Source of the DNA: Helichrysum umbraculigerum
Taxonomy: Eukaryota; Streptophyta; Magnoliopsida; Asterales; Asteraceae
Assembly: GCA_949592205.1 (NCBI GenBank)
Contig: CATIUR010000004.1
Coordinates: forward strand, 98,572,837 to 98,636,836
Direction: 5' to 3'
DNA: 64,000 bases
Position numbers and translations under genes: made by a program. The notes beneath the pieces are model-generated. The model was given only the letters and a program-made list of their open reading frames with translations. It did no database searches and was not told where the DNA came from. Positions 22,546 through 33,594 of the stretch are shown piece after piece; position 1 is the first letter of the stretch, and each line of letters opens with the position of its first letter.

Positions 22546-22557
22546 TAGTATCAGAGC
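22546..22557 (+). promoter_or_regulatory. PBS for initiator-Met tRNA, one mismatch
   Basis: Reads TAGTATCAGAGC where the consensus is TGGTATCAGAGC. The G-to-A change at the second position would weaken primer pairing and fits a decayed copy. Confidence 0.8.
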
Positions 22558-22716
22558 ATAAGTTTGGGCGAATTGAACATGGTAAGTGTTCAATCCCAAA
22601 TCTTGATTGTATTAAGTCAAACATTCTTGGGTATGAGATTTAGCATTGTATGTGAATCGGTTAGTAGGTAGGTACTAATGATTAACGAGCTGTGAGCTGC
22701 TGATGTGATTACAGAT

Positions 22717-23995
22717 ATGGCAGATAACGAGCAACCGACCATTACCCCTAATGATGCCTCCAGGACTGATGTTCCTCCTGAGACTCATGACGATAGACTT
22801 GGTCATGCTGGTACTTCATTTTCTGCCGGTGAAGAAGTAGATAGAGATGAGTATGTTCTTCAACTAGAGGATGAATTGCAAACACTCAGGAAGTATAAAC
22901 AACTGATGGGGATTGGATAATCTCAGCCTTATTCTCAGCCACCGCAACATGTATTTGGTACCGTTCCACCATATTTGGTGTCCACATTTCAGACATCTAC
23001 ATCAATACCATTTTCTTCTTCTGGGCCATTTGATTATCGGATTCCTATGTTTCCACCACTCCAACAGAATAAGGTGTGTTCTTTTAAGACTTTCATGGTT
23101 AGTAAACCGTCTGAATATTAGGGTAGTTCAAATCCTTCTATCACTCTGGATTGGTTGAGGGATATTGAAAGAAAATTTGAGGTATGTCGCTGTGAAGAAG
23201 AAGTTAAAGTTCCGTATGCTGTTCAACTTCTGGAAGGATAAGCTATGACTTGGTGGGATTCAATTACTGCAGACCTGACACCTCAGCAAAAAGAATCTAT
23301 TCGATGGTCAGATTTTTATAATGAGGTTTGTAAGCAATATTGCTCTGACTTTGACATGTCCCGTATTAGACGAGATTTTATGGAATTGCATATGACAGAT
23401 AAAATGTCTATTGGTGAGCTGATTTCACAGTTTTCTGAGAAACTAAGGTTTGTTCAAAAGTGGGTTCCGGATAATAAAACCAGAATAGAACATTTTGTTG
23501 GTACTTTACCATCCAGTTATCGGACCACAGTGAGATTAGCCGGTTCTCTTTCACAGGCTTTCAATCTTGCTCGATCAGTAGATAGTGATTTGAGAGCTCG
23601 TGATGATCAGAACAAGGATAGATCCTCTCAGAAATCTAGAGGTGATTCCTTCGGCAAAGGCAAACAAAGATGGCAGAGTAATAAACAGAACCAGAGGTCT
23701 AGTGATAAAAGTGGTTCATCTGACAGATCTACTTGGTGTAGCACTTGTAAGTCAAAGCATACTGGACCATGTACTGCACAGACAAATAAGTGTATTAAAT
23801 GTGGTGAGTGTCGCGGTCCAAGCGGTCGGTCGGATTTTACTCCGGTCATTGAACCTTCCAGCAAGGGCTCACAGCAGTGTGTTTTATATTTATAATGCAG
23901 GGCATCCTAAGTTTTAATACAACCTAAAGACCTAAAGGGCAGTAAGCGGTACGTATGACTCAGGTGCCGTTCTTCAAACTACAACGGGCATGGGA
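22717..23995 (+). pseudogene. Gypsy gag relic
   Basis: From ATG 22717, which follows a TTACAGAT leader, one frame runs on to a zinc-knuckle region. It is broken by three in-frame stops: TAA 22918-22920, TAG 23119-23121 and TAA 23239-23241. The middle part (about 23245-23600) is a typical retrotransposon gag core: MTWWDS, then ETIRWSDFYNEV-like and FVGTLP segments. Next comes a basic, Gln/Ser-rich linker and then 'CIKCGE', the first half of a CX2CX4HX4C knuckle. A small insertion (about 23808-23893) splits the knuckle before 'AGHPKF'. Gag would form the virus-like particle; this copy cannot encode an intact one. Confidence 0.75.
23808..23893 (+). other. Small insertion splitting the gag zinc knuckle
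   Basis: About 86 bp sit between the codons for C-I-K-C-G and those for A-G-H. The insert starts near 'ggtgagtg' and ends near 'ataatgcag', so its edges look like a splice donor and acceptor. No TSD is evident. It may be a filler insertion with chance splice-like ends. Confidence 0.5.
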
Positions 23996-26375
23996 ATCTA
24001 GGAGGATTAATTATCTTTTGTAATTTAGCTGGGATTTTTAAAACTTTTGATAGGTTGGTTGGTTTTCTAATCTAATTACTAAAATTAAAAACTAAATTAA
24101 AGACAGGGGTTTGTACGGAGAACGTAGAAAAATCAAGATAAGGAATATGTTTTCTATGATTTCGGCAATGTTATTTGGATGTATAGTTATGAGGGATAAG
24201 GTTACTAGGTGTGATGATTAATCCGGTGAGGTCATAGAAGCTTAATTGGTAGATAAAGTATTATGCCTATGACCTTTACTCGGCTTCCTACGTATTTGTA
24301 TTAACGCTATACCGGATACTTGGACGTTTTACAGCTTTTCCGTTATACCAATTAGGATTCCAGATTACTCACTAGATATTCCTATATTTCTTAATGAGCT
24401 ACAGCTACGATCCTATTATGTACCTAATGTAGAGTTGTCCGCAATCAGATACACAATATGTCACAGGGATAGCAGCTATAGAATGTCCAGTACACCGGAA
24501 GTTCTCCCAAATGTACAAACCAATTCAACTGACAACTATCCTCAAATCCAGGTCCCCAGTCTCAGACATCCGGAGGACGTCTGTATCGTGGCATGAATTG
24601 TTCATTGAACAATAACATGAACAGGGTTTAACCCGCGGAATCGATCTGTCCAGCAGTCAATTGAATTGTTCATCATTAATCATACAATCATCACATCTAT
24701 TACATGCATGTTAACCTATTTATTATGTTTATGAAAATCTAATTAGCAGGACAGTGATAGTGTTTATGTATGTCTAGCATGCAGTACCTAAGCAACAATC
24801 AAATAAGAACATGCAATAGGACGGAACACTAGCATCACACTGACCTAATAATTAAATCATGGGTATCCCGGAAGTTGTCCCAAAGATACACAACAAACAA
24901 GCATGAACCTAATCTATCTCTAATTCTATGCTTCGTGTCCCTCGGATGTGTTTCAATCAAGGGAACAACGACCATGTTGAGTTCATTGATCATCATACAC
25001 AGAATAGTTGGCAATCCTACTTCTAGCAATTGTCCAGGTTCTAGGGAGAAGGATACAAACCACATCATAAGTTGGATAGATAAATGGGCAGAGGTTCAAC
25101 TTATAAGTTCGCAAACAGTTTAAACTCAGAGTAACGGCATGTTACAATTGGGATCATTATTTCTACAACGGATTGTGCCCACGACTTTCATAGCTTCCAC
25201 GTTCCGTACTACACACATTCGTGATGTTTTCGGCGCTATACAAATGAAAGCCGTATAACGTTACCTCCGTTGTTTCATAATGGTGTCATCCCAATTGTAC
25301 ATTATATCATAACTATCCTAACATTGCATACATCACAACAAACATTGATTTGTCTAGCCTAGCATATGTCTAGCATTCATTCCTAAGCATACATAATAAG
25401 ATAACATGATTATAAGAATAAATACGAGATATAGTATTAAACCTGAATAAGAGAATAATACAGACAAATCTTCACAAATATGAAGTCTCGGAGTAACTCC
25501 GTACAAAAGCTACTAAGAGCTTCTACTCTAAACTATAACCTATTGATTCTCCTCTAACTCCTAAGAGTAGTGCTAGAGAGAGAATGCTAAACTAGAGAGA
25601 GAGTGAAATGTGAGAATGAAGTGTGAGAGGTGTAAGGTGTGGTGAAATGAGAAATGAGGCTTGGTATTTATTGGGGAAGGGTGAAAGCCTTGGTACAAGT
25701 CTTGAAACATCAAATACAAGCATCAAAGCAGCATACGGGGCAATCGGACCAGGGGGGCAAACGGCACCTTCCAAGATAAAATCCCCCGTATACGGCACCC
25801 ATAGGGCCGTATACGGCACCTAGGGTACCGTATACGGTACCTAGGTGTCCAGGGGGGGGGGGGGTTTGGTGCTCCGTTTGTCCTCCGTTGATTTCTCGGT
25901 TGCTTGGTTCGTCCGTATCTTCTTCGTTTGGAGTCCGTTTTGCTTGATTCTTGCGCCGTTGGATTCGTTTTTCCGTTACGCTTCTAATGAAACTAAGTTT
26001 GCCAAATTTGGAAGTGTTTGAATTTTGCGTGTTCCGGATGACGATCGGCGAGCTTTTAGACTGTGTATCTTCTCCGTCTTTCGTCCATTTCTTCTGATTC
26101 TTTCACCTCATGTCTTGGATTTTCCTATAGAAATATAAAATATGAATTAAGCTCTATTTCTATAATAATATTAAGAACGGAATATTTAAGGTGATAGTTT
26201 TACCTCGGTTTGCATGTTATTTGGACGTTTTAACCGCTTTTTGTAGCAACGCCCGTATTTAGATTACCTTGGTGATTTTTGGTAAATAATGATGGTTTTG
26301 AAATGTTTTCACCAAAGAATAGTCCAAAAAGTGTGGAAATATGTCCTTAAAAACATGACTTTTTGGGTCACATCA
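23996..26375 (-). mobile_element. Probable Athila/Tat-type gypsy LTR, minus strand
   Basis: The sense start is at 26375 (TGATGTGACCC then AAAAAGTCATGTTTTTA). The same start with an identical 17-mer at the same 11-nt offset opens the + strand LTR at 41403. In sense orientation the DNA just before it reads 'TTGAGGATAAGCAACG' and 'AAGTGTGGGATAC', a string typical of the 3' spacer of Athila/Tat elements. A TATA-like ATAAATACC lies near 25673-25665 with a CT-rich run downstream. The far end of the LTR was not fixed; 23996-24600 may be other DNA. Confidence 0.5.
25785..25845. repeat. Three CCGTATACGG palindromes
   Basis: The 10-bp palindrome ccgtatacgg (first copy preceded by ccc) occurs three times in about 60 bp, each followed by 'caccta' or 'tacc'. 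They lie roughly 110-180 bp upstream of the TATA-like string on the minus strand. A run of 13 G follows at about 25851-25863. Confidence 0.85.
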
Positions 26376-26628
26376 AGTATCCCACACTTAGACGTTGCTT
26401 ATCCTCAAGCAACACTCATCAACATCCCTTTTGAAAACATTTTTAAAGCAGGTTTTACAGGAGAGTTATGACATCCCTGTCGGTAACCGTTCCCTCATAT
26501 GAGTAAATAGTTTCAGAAAACCAAGGAAAAGTAAGATGATCCTTTCTGAAACAAGAAGCGATTCTCATATGCATACTTCCAACTCTCATGATCTTGGAGT
26601 ATACATGACTAGGCGATCTCACATAGGG
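26376..26628 (-). other. Athila/Tat-type 3' spacer, left half
   Basis: In sense orientation this is the DNA before the LTR at 26375. It contains the 'TGCTTGAGGATAAGCAACG' and 'AAGTGTGGG' strings of the Athila/Tat spacer. It is interrupted at 26629 by the copia element and resumes at 40893. Confidence 0.5.
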
Positions 26629-27227
26629 TGTAAGTCCCCTAGTTTTAGGATCGATAACTTCGTTATCTGTAGTATTAAGGTGCGGAATCCCTCAATACGG
26701 TGTTATCTTACTAATAACGAGTAAGTTCGTAATTGCATTTATAAAGCTTAACTTTAAACGAATAATACGTCAAAGCCTAGCCGTTAGGTATAAGTTTTCT
26801 CTGGGTTTTGTGAATTCGCAGATCAGAAAACCGAATGCCAAAAGTTCTTCTTAGTGTTAGGTTTTTCACGTTGGAAAAACATATTTATAATCTGGTTTGG
26901 CTCGGCTCGCATGGGCCTGCGAGTTCGGTCCAACTCGCAGCCCAAGTCCAGTAAAGGACTCGGCTCGCCAGACTCATGCTTAGCGAGTTCAGGTCTCACC
27001 TCATAGCTCAACTCGCTGCGACCTGAGATCTCGACTCGTCTCGCATGAGACGTCTATTATTTATTTCGTATTTAAACATTCGTCTAACTTAGCACAATAA
27101 TATGTTTAACGAATATTACTAACAAAACAAATATTTATTTACAAATCTAAACCAATGTACAAAAGTAATAATAATTACACCAGTCCTATTTCAAGCTAGA
27201 TCTGTTGTCACAATCTATGTCCCAACA
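26629..27227 (-). repeat. 3' LTR of the Sirevirus-like element
   Basis: Starts TGTTGGGACATAG in sense (27227) and ends GGGGACTTACA (26629). A dense block of ctcgc/gcgag motifs lies at about 26898-27050. Confidence 0.92.
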
Positions 27228-27240
27228 GACTCCCCCTTGA
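27228..27240 (-). promoter_or_regulatory. Polypurine tract of the Sirevirus-like element
   Basis: The sense strand reads TCAAGGGGGAGTC directly before the 3' LTR. It would prime plus-strand DNA synthesis. Similar GGGGGAG strings occur at 29057, 29201 and 30011 inside the third ORF. Confidence 0.88.
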
Positions 27241-27281
27241 CAATAGCTCTAGCGTCTTTATCTTCATGCTGTCTTTGGTCT

Positions 27282-28306
27282 TCATTTGTAAATCTTACTA
27301 CCTGCGTAAATCTTCATCTTGATACAAGTTTTAACCATCAACTGATAATCTCTTGCTAAATCAGCCCATTCAATAGTCGTCAAAATTCTGTTCTCATTTA
27401 ACTTTAACAGATCCTTTCTCGACATATTCATCAGGTGTCGATGATCATAAACTCTAAAGATTTCTCTTTCACCACCTTCAACCTCATCATCAGCTTCAAC
27501 CATAACAGCTTCTCCAGTTCCTGAATCCACGTGCCAACTCTTCATATTTCCCAAAATATCCTGTGGCATTGTCTTCAATGGAATCTGCTGTATGCATCTA
27601 ACGGCTGGATAAATCTTTTTCCTTCTTCTTCTTCCAGTTCTTTGACTTATCTCTTGTAGTTTCACAGTCTTTCCCTTCCTTGGCTTAATCTGAACAAACT
27701 TACTTGTACCAACCTCATGTCTGATTATTCTTTCAACACGATTAGCATAATCATCACGACTTGGGTTGTTGATCTCTAATCTAGCCAAATCACGTATCTC
27801 ATAACGTGGTAAAGAGCTAAAAACTGCAAGCTTTCGCTCAAAATATTGAACTCCATCAAACCTTTTAATAGCAAAAAGCTTCAGCTCAGAGTCAAAGTAC
27901 CATCCAACAATCCCTTTACGAGGAACACGTTTTCCCGTAATATCTACTTCTGAAACTCCAATCTTCTTCTTCTGCTTTGGAAGTTTCCTAAGAAAAACAG
28001 CAGGATTCTTGGTAGGAATCAAAGTTTCATCTTTTTCAGAATCGGTTGAGTCATCGATTTCTTCATCTACATCGACAACCATTGGACCTTGTTCATTTTC
28101 AATAATAACTTCTGTCCTAGATGGGCTCACATGGTGTTCATCTATATTCGCATCTGGATCTACACCAATGTCTTGCACAATCTCAGGTACAGCTGTCCAA
28201 TCAGTAGGTGGTAGAAGTTCTCCATCTTCAAGATCAAAATCAATGTCTTCATCTATCTCATCAAAAATATCATCTTCCGAATCAGATAGATAAAGCATTT
28301 CCAATC
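27282..28306 (-). CDS. Third ORF, exon 4
   Basis: An open frame of 340 codons runs to the stop at 27282. The exon starts at 28306 because the sense strand reads TTTTCTCTTAG just before it (AG at 28308-28307) and the frame joins in phase with exon 3: the leading GA completes a Gly codon begun by the last base of exon 3. The N-terminal third is strongly acidic (many D and E). The central part has GWYFDSELKLFAIKRFDG and SLPRYEIRDLARL, then a very basic RTGRRRRKK stretch that could bind nucleic acid or direct nuclear import. No transmembrane helix is seen. This is the C-terminal part of the protein begun at 31252; its function is unknown. Confidence 0.7.
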
Positions 28307-28977
28307 CTAAGAGAAAACCACAAATACAAATTAATATTAATAATTAAAACTCTCTTATTGATTTCTCTGAATCAACCTAAGAATTTCTTTATTAATTCTT
28401 TTGTATATTTTAACCTAAAATATAAACGCAATTTACATATAACTTATAAAATCTTTTATTGATTACCCTGAATCAATCCAAAATCTCTTAAGTCAACTTA
28501 ACAAATATTAATTAATTTTAAATTCTAATGCATTGTGAATAATCACCAAACATTTAAATTTACTATTAATTACCTTATATAATTTCCAAGTGTTAATTGA
28601 TCTCATTTATTATCAATTTAACCTTTAAATTATATATCATTTGTCTAGTTAATACTAATACATTTTTAATTTGTTAATTACTTATATACCTTACGGTCTT
28701 AAGTCCATAATCAAATCCAAAATGCATATGTTATTATAAAATTTTGACCGCCGAAATTAATCGGAACACGCCGCTCGACTACTCAATGAGTCGGAAGTCT
28801 TTCGATCACTATTTTATCTTAACATAATTATATAAACTTAAATTACATCAAACATATTTTACTTAAAATAATAATAACCCTAAGCCGAATATATTTACAC
28901 AATAAATTAAGTTTACATTTGTTCACTACAAACTATTACAAATATTACAGTACTATGATAATACTAAGCTATCTTAC
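28307..28977 (-). other. Intron 3 of the third ORF
   Basis: 671 bp, very AT-rich. It opens with GGTAAG in sense (GT at 28977-28976) and ends TCTCTTAG. Frames inside are closed. Removing it keeps the reading frame (phase 1). Confidence 0.65.
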
Positions 28978-29884
28978 CAGCTTCAGTATCACCCGGTACA
29001 GTCTTATCTGCACTTGTACCCGCTCCCGAACCACTAGCATCAGCATGACCACCAGACTCCCCCTGAATCGTAGCTTGCTCACCAGTCTTTGAAGGACCAG
29101 TCTGCTCACCACCTTCTGGTGCATTGGGATCATCGTCTTTGTCTGAATCTCTCTTCCTCTTCAGCTCATTCTCTTTGCAAGACTCCAGATATACCAATAT
29201 CTCCCCCTGAGTAGCCTGTCCTGAATGCGATCTCAAGACCAGACTCTCCAAAGAAGATAACTTCAATCTCTGCACATTGAAGTCCGCAAGCAAAGTATCA
29301 TGAGTCTTCATCAGCAGATTGTAAGATTGACTCTGCTTGAGTATCTGCTGAGCAAGAAGAAGATTATTCGACACCAGCTCTGGAATCTGAGAAGTAAGCT
29401 TCTCTAAATCCTTTACCCTAGACTCTAAGGATGTAATCCTTTCAGCATCAGTCGTCGGAGTAACAGGTATCGTTGTAGGTCCAGGCGGTGTAAGAGACTC
29501 AATATGCCAGTCTCTTGTCAGCGGTGTATGAGGTTGAGACAAAGCTTGCGTAAGCAAGTTTGTCGCAAATCTAGCTGCTTTATTCGTCGGAAAATTAGCT
29601 CCATGAACTAGATCAGCAACCTCATGCTGAAGCGGTACATGCATCTGTTCAGAAACCACCGGTGCATCCATCTCCACCTGTGGTGTATCTTGAGCAACTT
29701 CTCGAATAGTTAGCGTTCTCGGACGCTTCATCAAAGGAATCTTAACCTCCTCAGTACCTTCCTCCAGAATATCCTTCCCTTTTCTCTTCCTTTCAGAGAT
29801 AGACGGAGGAGGAGAAGGTGTATTCTCAGAATCCTCATCTGAAGCCGTCTCACCATCACGACCTCCAGATGATCTAACAGGATC
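28978..29884 (-). CDS. Third ORF, exon 3 with coiled coil
   Basis: 907 bp (302 codons plus one base) from the acceptor after AAAATTTAG (AG at 29886-29885) to the donor GGTAAG at 28978/28977. A Ser/Glu/Pro-rich start is followed by a basic MKRPRTL segment. Then comes a heptad-like helix, RITSLESRVKDLEKL and onward for about 70 residues, which should form a coiled coil. The tail is rich in Gly, Ser, Thr and acidic residues. A coiled coil in this position is known from the env-like ORF of SIRE1. Two GGGGGAG strings (29057 and 29201) lie within it. Confidence 0.7.
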
Positions 29885-29971
29885 CTAAATTTTGAATATA
29901 TTAAACATTTATGATTAGCGTAAGCTCTATCATACAAGTTCTATATATTTAAGATTAATCAGATATAATAC

Positions 29972-30061
29972 CTCAGTCGGTACAACAACTGATTCATCTA
30001 GCTGTATCTGCTCCCCCTCAAGTATTACAACCTCTGGGTTTGCAGTCTCAGCTTCAGCTTC
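29972..30061 (-). CDS. Third ORF, exon 2 (30 codons)
   Basis: A 90-bp exon between an acceptor AACAG (AG at 30063-30062) and a donor GAG|GTATTA (29972/29971). It starts and ends in phase 0, and its 30 codons are open and highly acidic (EAEAETANPE at the start). The flanking introns (30062-30220, 159 bp, and 29885-29971, 87 bp) are AT-rich and carry GT...AG ends. Confidence 0.65.
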
Positions 30062-30220
30062 CTGTTCGTTTAATGATATTTATATTTTAAAATCAGAAAT
30101 AATATCCAATTAACTAAATATCTAATATCATAATCATTAGATAATAATATTATGCATCTGTGATTAATAAAAACAATCTATCAACTAAGCATCTATATTA
30201 TTATATAAATAAAATATTAC

Positions 30221-31254
30221 CTCAGGTGGTGCAAAATAACTATCAATATCCTGGAGCAATGGATTTGTCGCATCATCATTATGCTCCAAAACCTCCTGAA
30301 CAATCTGAGCAGCAACATCTGGGTTCACCTGTTCCCCAGCATGTGCAGGTTGTTCCAAAACATCCTCTAAAAGCTCTTGTGGACCTTCAGCAGGACCCAC
30401 ATCAGCTTCAGCAGGAACAACAGCAGCAGGAGCAACAACATCTAGCAAACCATGATTTGGTGGCGTAACGTAGTTTGGGTCAATTATATACCCAAAGAGT
30501 GGTCTAACCTCAGGTTTCACCACTCCCTCCTTCCTAACCGTCTGCATAAACATGGAGTTATAGCCACGATGATCAATCGTATTAACCACTAGATGTGATT
30601 CAGGTATAGCCAAATCCGGTAGACGCGCACGGATAATCAACATGCAAAATCTCGGGTAAACCAAAAATCTTGATCTAACAGACCCCGATATCTGTTTCGC
30701 AATCTCACCAAAAAGATAATCACAAAAACTGTATGGTTTATTATAAACCAGTGACAGTGCAGCCGATAAAATAGCAGGGCTCAACTCATCAAATCCACCC
30801 TTCTTTGCTGCAAAAACGATATTCATCACGTGCCAGAGAAACCTCCACTGACCAATAACCAGAGGTTTCTGGAACTGACGTCCACTTCTATCTCCTGTAT
30901 AACCCATACGGCCTATAGCACCCTCTATAAAATCCATTGGGTACTCAGTATCCCCGTTCTCCTGTTCTACTGTCCCTAGCTGCAAAATCTCACGGAGATT
31001 ACCAGCCGAAAACGTAACAGGTTGGCCACTAACCGTAGCTCGAATCTCTGGTGGGTTGACAGATTCGTCATATACTATATCCGTCCAGAAATCGTTCAGT
31101 ATAGCCTGAGAGATAGGAGGATTGGCCGTAATGGCGTATCTAATCCGTGATCGTGCCAGAAATCGAAGAATATCAGCAACCCTGTCAGCCCGCTTGGCTT
31201 CAAGGTTCAGATCCACCAAAATATTGTGGCCCTTGTCAAATGCTCTAGCCATAT
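30221..31254 (-). CDS. Third ORF, exon 1 (env-like position)
   Basis: The start is ATG 31252. An acceptor-like site (a pyrimidine run then GTTACAG, AG at 31256-31255) lies two bases upstream, so the ORF may be expressed from a spliced RNA whose 5' exon lies further upstream. 344 codons run to the donor GAG|GTAATA at 30221/30220. The protein contains FWTDIVYDE, a TVSGQPVTFSAGNLREIL stretch, FIEGAIGRMGYTGD, QWRFLWHVMN and FLVYPRFCMLI. I know this layout from ORFs next to Sirevirus pol genes in Asteraceae genomes. No signal peptide or membrane segment is visible, so 'env-like' describes position only. With exons 2-4 the protein would be about 1017 residues. Confidence 0.72.
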
Positions 31255-33594
31255 CTGTAACATAAACACAAAAAAAAAACAGATATAATTTTAATGCACG
31301 ATTAAAAATCTTTAAACTATAACGTATTATGAATCGATATTCATCAAACATCTTAGTTTAAAATTGAAAGTATATATAACTTGTTACAAAATAGTCTCAA
31401 GTCGTATATAAAAGTTTAACTTATAACTAAAAGTCTTAAGTCTAATTTAAATCCATTATATAAAAGTTATTACTTAAAAAGTCTTAACATTTATATCACT
31501 ACTTTAAAAAATAACTTTTTTCTAAGTACTGGACTCGCATAAACTGGTCTAGCGAATCGAGGTCAACTCGTTTCGCTTATCAACTCGCTTAACTTATCAA
31601 CTCGCTTTTAAAGTGAACTCGCTAATCCCATCGATTCGCTAGTCAACTCGCTGCGAGTTGAGTCAAAATGTCAACTCGTTCGATGAACAGCCGTCGCGAG
31701 TTTAAACTTAAAATCAATTAATCTTGTTATTTTAACATGATCTATCAATTGATTTACGTTCATTAACGTTCGTTTAACATAAACCCTAAAGATCCATGTC
31801 CAATAACATCATAAATCGATGTAAATCGTTTAAACTTCAAACCGAAACCCTAAGTTTAAAAAACCTTCGATTTTGTGCAATTTAAACGGTGAAATCCGTT
31901 GTTATATACCTCAAAATGTGCGCAAAGTAAAGATGTATAAAGTCTACGGATTGAAAAACTCGTTCCCGTACTCGTAAAATCGAAATCAAACGAAAACTAA
32001 AAATCGCCTCGTTTCGTCTGTAAAACGGATTCACAAGCTTTAGTGAACTCGCGAAGTCTGTGGGTTCGGTGGGTTGGCTTGACTCGTTTGACCCCCTTTA
32101 TAACTTGTATCCGATTCGCGAGATTTCAAACGGATCCGCAAGTTGACTTAGTCAACTCGCAGGAATAAATAACAATGCGAATTAAATACGTAGTATAAAT
32201 TAAAAACCCATTATTTGTACAAGTCTAAAATAAAATTATTTTTCACTTGTATTTGTTACGTTTGTTCAACTTAAAAATTATTCAGTATAATTTAATTCCG
32301 AAGGGTAAAACCTAATAAACACAAAAACTTAAATTAAAAACAAATAAAAATAAGATAAAAACACAATTATATAAACTTTGGTATCAAGTACCATTTTATT
32401 AATCACTCGAAACAAAATATACAAAATAAATAAGATTTTATCTGCTTAGGGATCATATTAGTAAGAATAAGCAATTAATTATATATATTTAAAAGTCTAA
32501 GCAGATTGGTAGTATACATTCCTCATGAAATTCAAGTAAAGTACTATAAAATTACAACTAAATTTATCATTTATACATTTATATTTATAAAACTATATCT
32601 TAGATACCTTTATCCACATATCATAATTAATAAATGCATTACTCACATAAAGTGAATATTTTTATAGATAGTCCAAGACGATTACCGGTATTATGATCCA
32701 CATAAACAAATTATACTCAATTTTCTAAGCAAACACTTTATTGTTAGTATGAATATTATGACATACTGAAGAATTTCAAGTAAAACTCATAACACTGCAT
32801 CATTAAATTTCAAGGTAGCGGTTACTAAATGATGTATCTTTTCGAAACATATAACATACACTTGAATTTTTAAGGTTAGACAAAAATCAGACATACTTTG
32901 AATATGCTATGTTATCTAAGTCTGTACGTAGTACAACAAAAGATCTCTTCTAGCATAATTCAAAATATATTTGAGAATATTAATTTAATTAAAGGTTTCA
33001 GTTCTGTACTTAGTACAACAAAGTTACCAGTAATTAAGTTAATACCCATATTGCTACTATTTGTCACTTCAAATTAAAATGCATGATAACAGTGTATGGT
33101 AATACCATCATTCAACAATTAAGACTTAATGTCATACATCATAGAATAGTAACACAAGATAATAAACAAGTAGTTAATTAACTTCTTAATGCTTAGAAAA
33201 TGTCATATAATTTGCCTACCAGTACATCATATGATGAAGCCATCTAAAGTTTTCACTTAAAAATAGATAAATTATAACTTGTGGATATAGGTGTATAATC
33301 AAATAAATATAAACACATACCTGATAGAACCGCTGTAGTTCTAAAGTAACTTTATTTGAACCTACTACCATATCATACTTAGGACTTAAGCTTGTTATTG
33401 TGAAGCTTATTCTCCTAATGTACTATCATTTCCCTTAGTTTTTGCAAATAAAAACGTAAATGAAGGCGATTCCCCTTAGGTAACAAGCAAATGAATGCCA
33501 TACGCCCATTTTTTTTTTTTTTTTTATTTATTATTATTATTTTTTAATGAACACAGAAATACTAACTATTACAAATATACCCTTGGAAGACTAA
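31255..33594 (-). other. Non-coding spacer between pol and the third ORF
   Basis: 2.3 kb, AT-rich, with no long frame. Two blocks (about 31530-31700 and 32040-32170) are crowded with 'caactcgct' and 'gattcgc' motifs, the same hexamers found in the LTR and leader. A T run of about 20 lies at 33510-33530. The spacer may hold the intron that joins the 5' leader to the third ORF. Confidence 0.6.

Larger units (their letters stand above)
20498..23995 (+). mobile_element. Truncated Ty3/gypsy element (LTR, PBS, broken gag)
   Basis: A 2045-bp 5' LTR is followed by a PBS and a gag relic. After about 23995 the gag sequence stops and unrelated DNA begins; no protease, RT or integrase is present. The LTR ends (TGTAACATCCTC... 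and ...GGGGTGCTATA) and the leader closely match the LARD-like element at 8248, so the two belong to one family. Confidence 0.8.

Noticed and set aside
24161..24185. Continuation of the copia LTR after the gypsy insertion ('ggcaatgt' recurs here)
   Set aside because: The shared string is only 8 bp and the following sequence does not resemble the rest of a copia LTR.
30221..31254. A true viral envelope gene
   Set aside because: The third ORF has no visible signal peptide or membrane helix, so 'env-like' can refer only to its position after pol.
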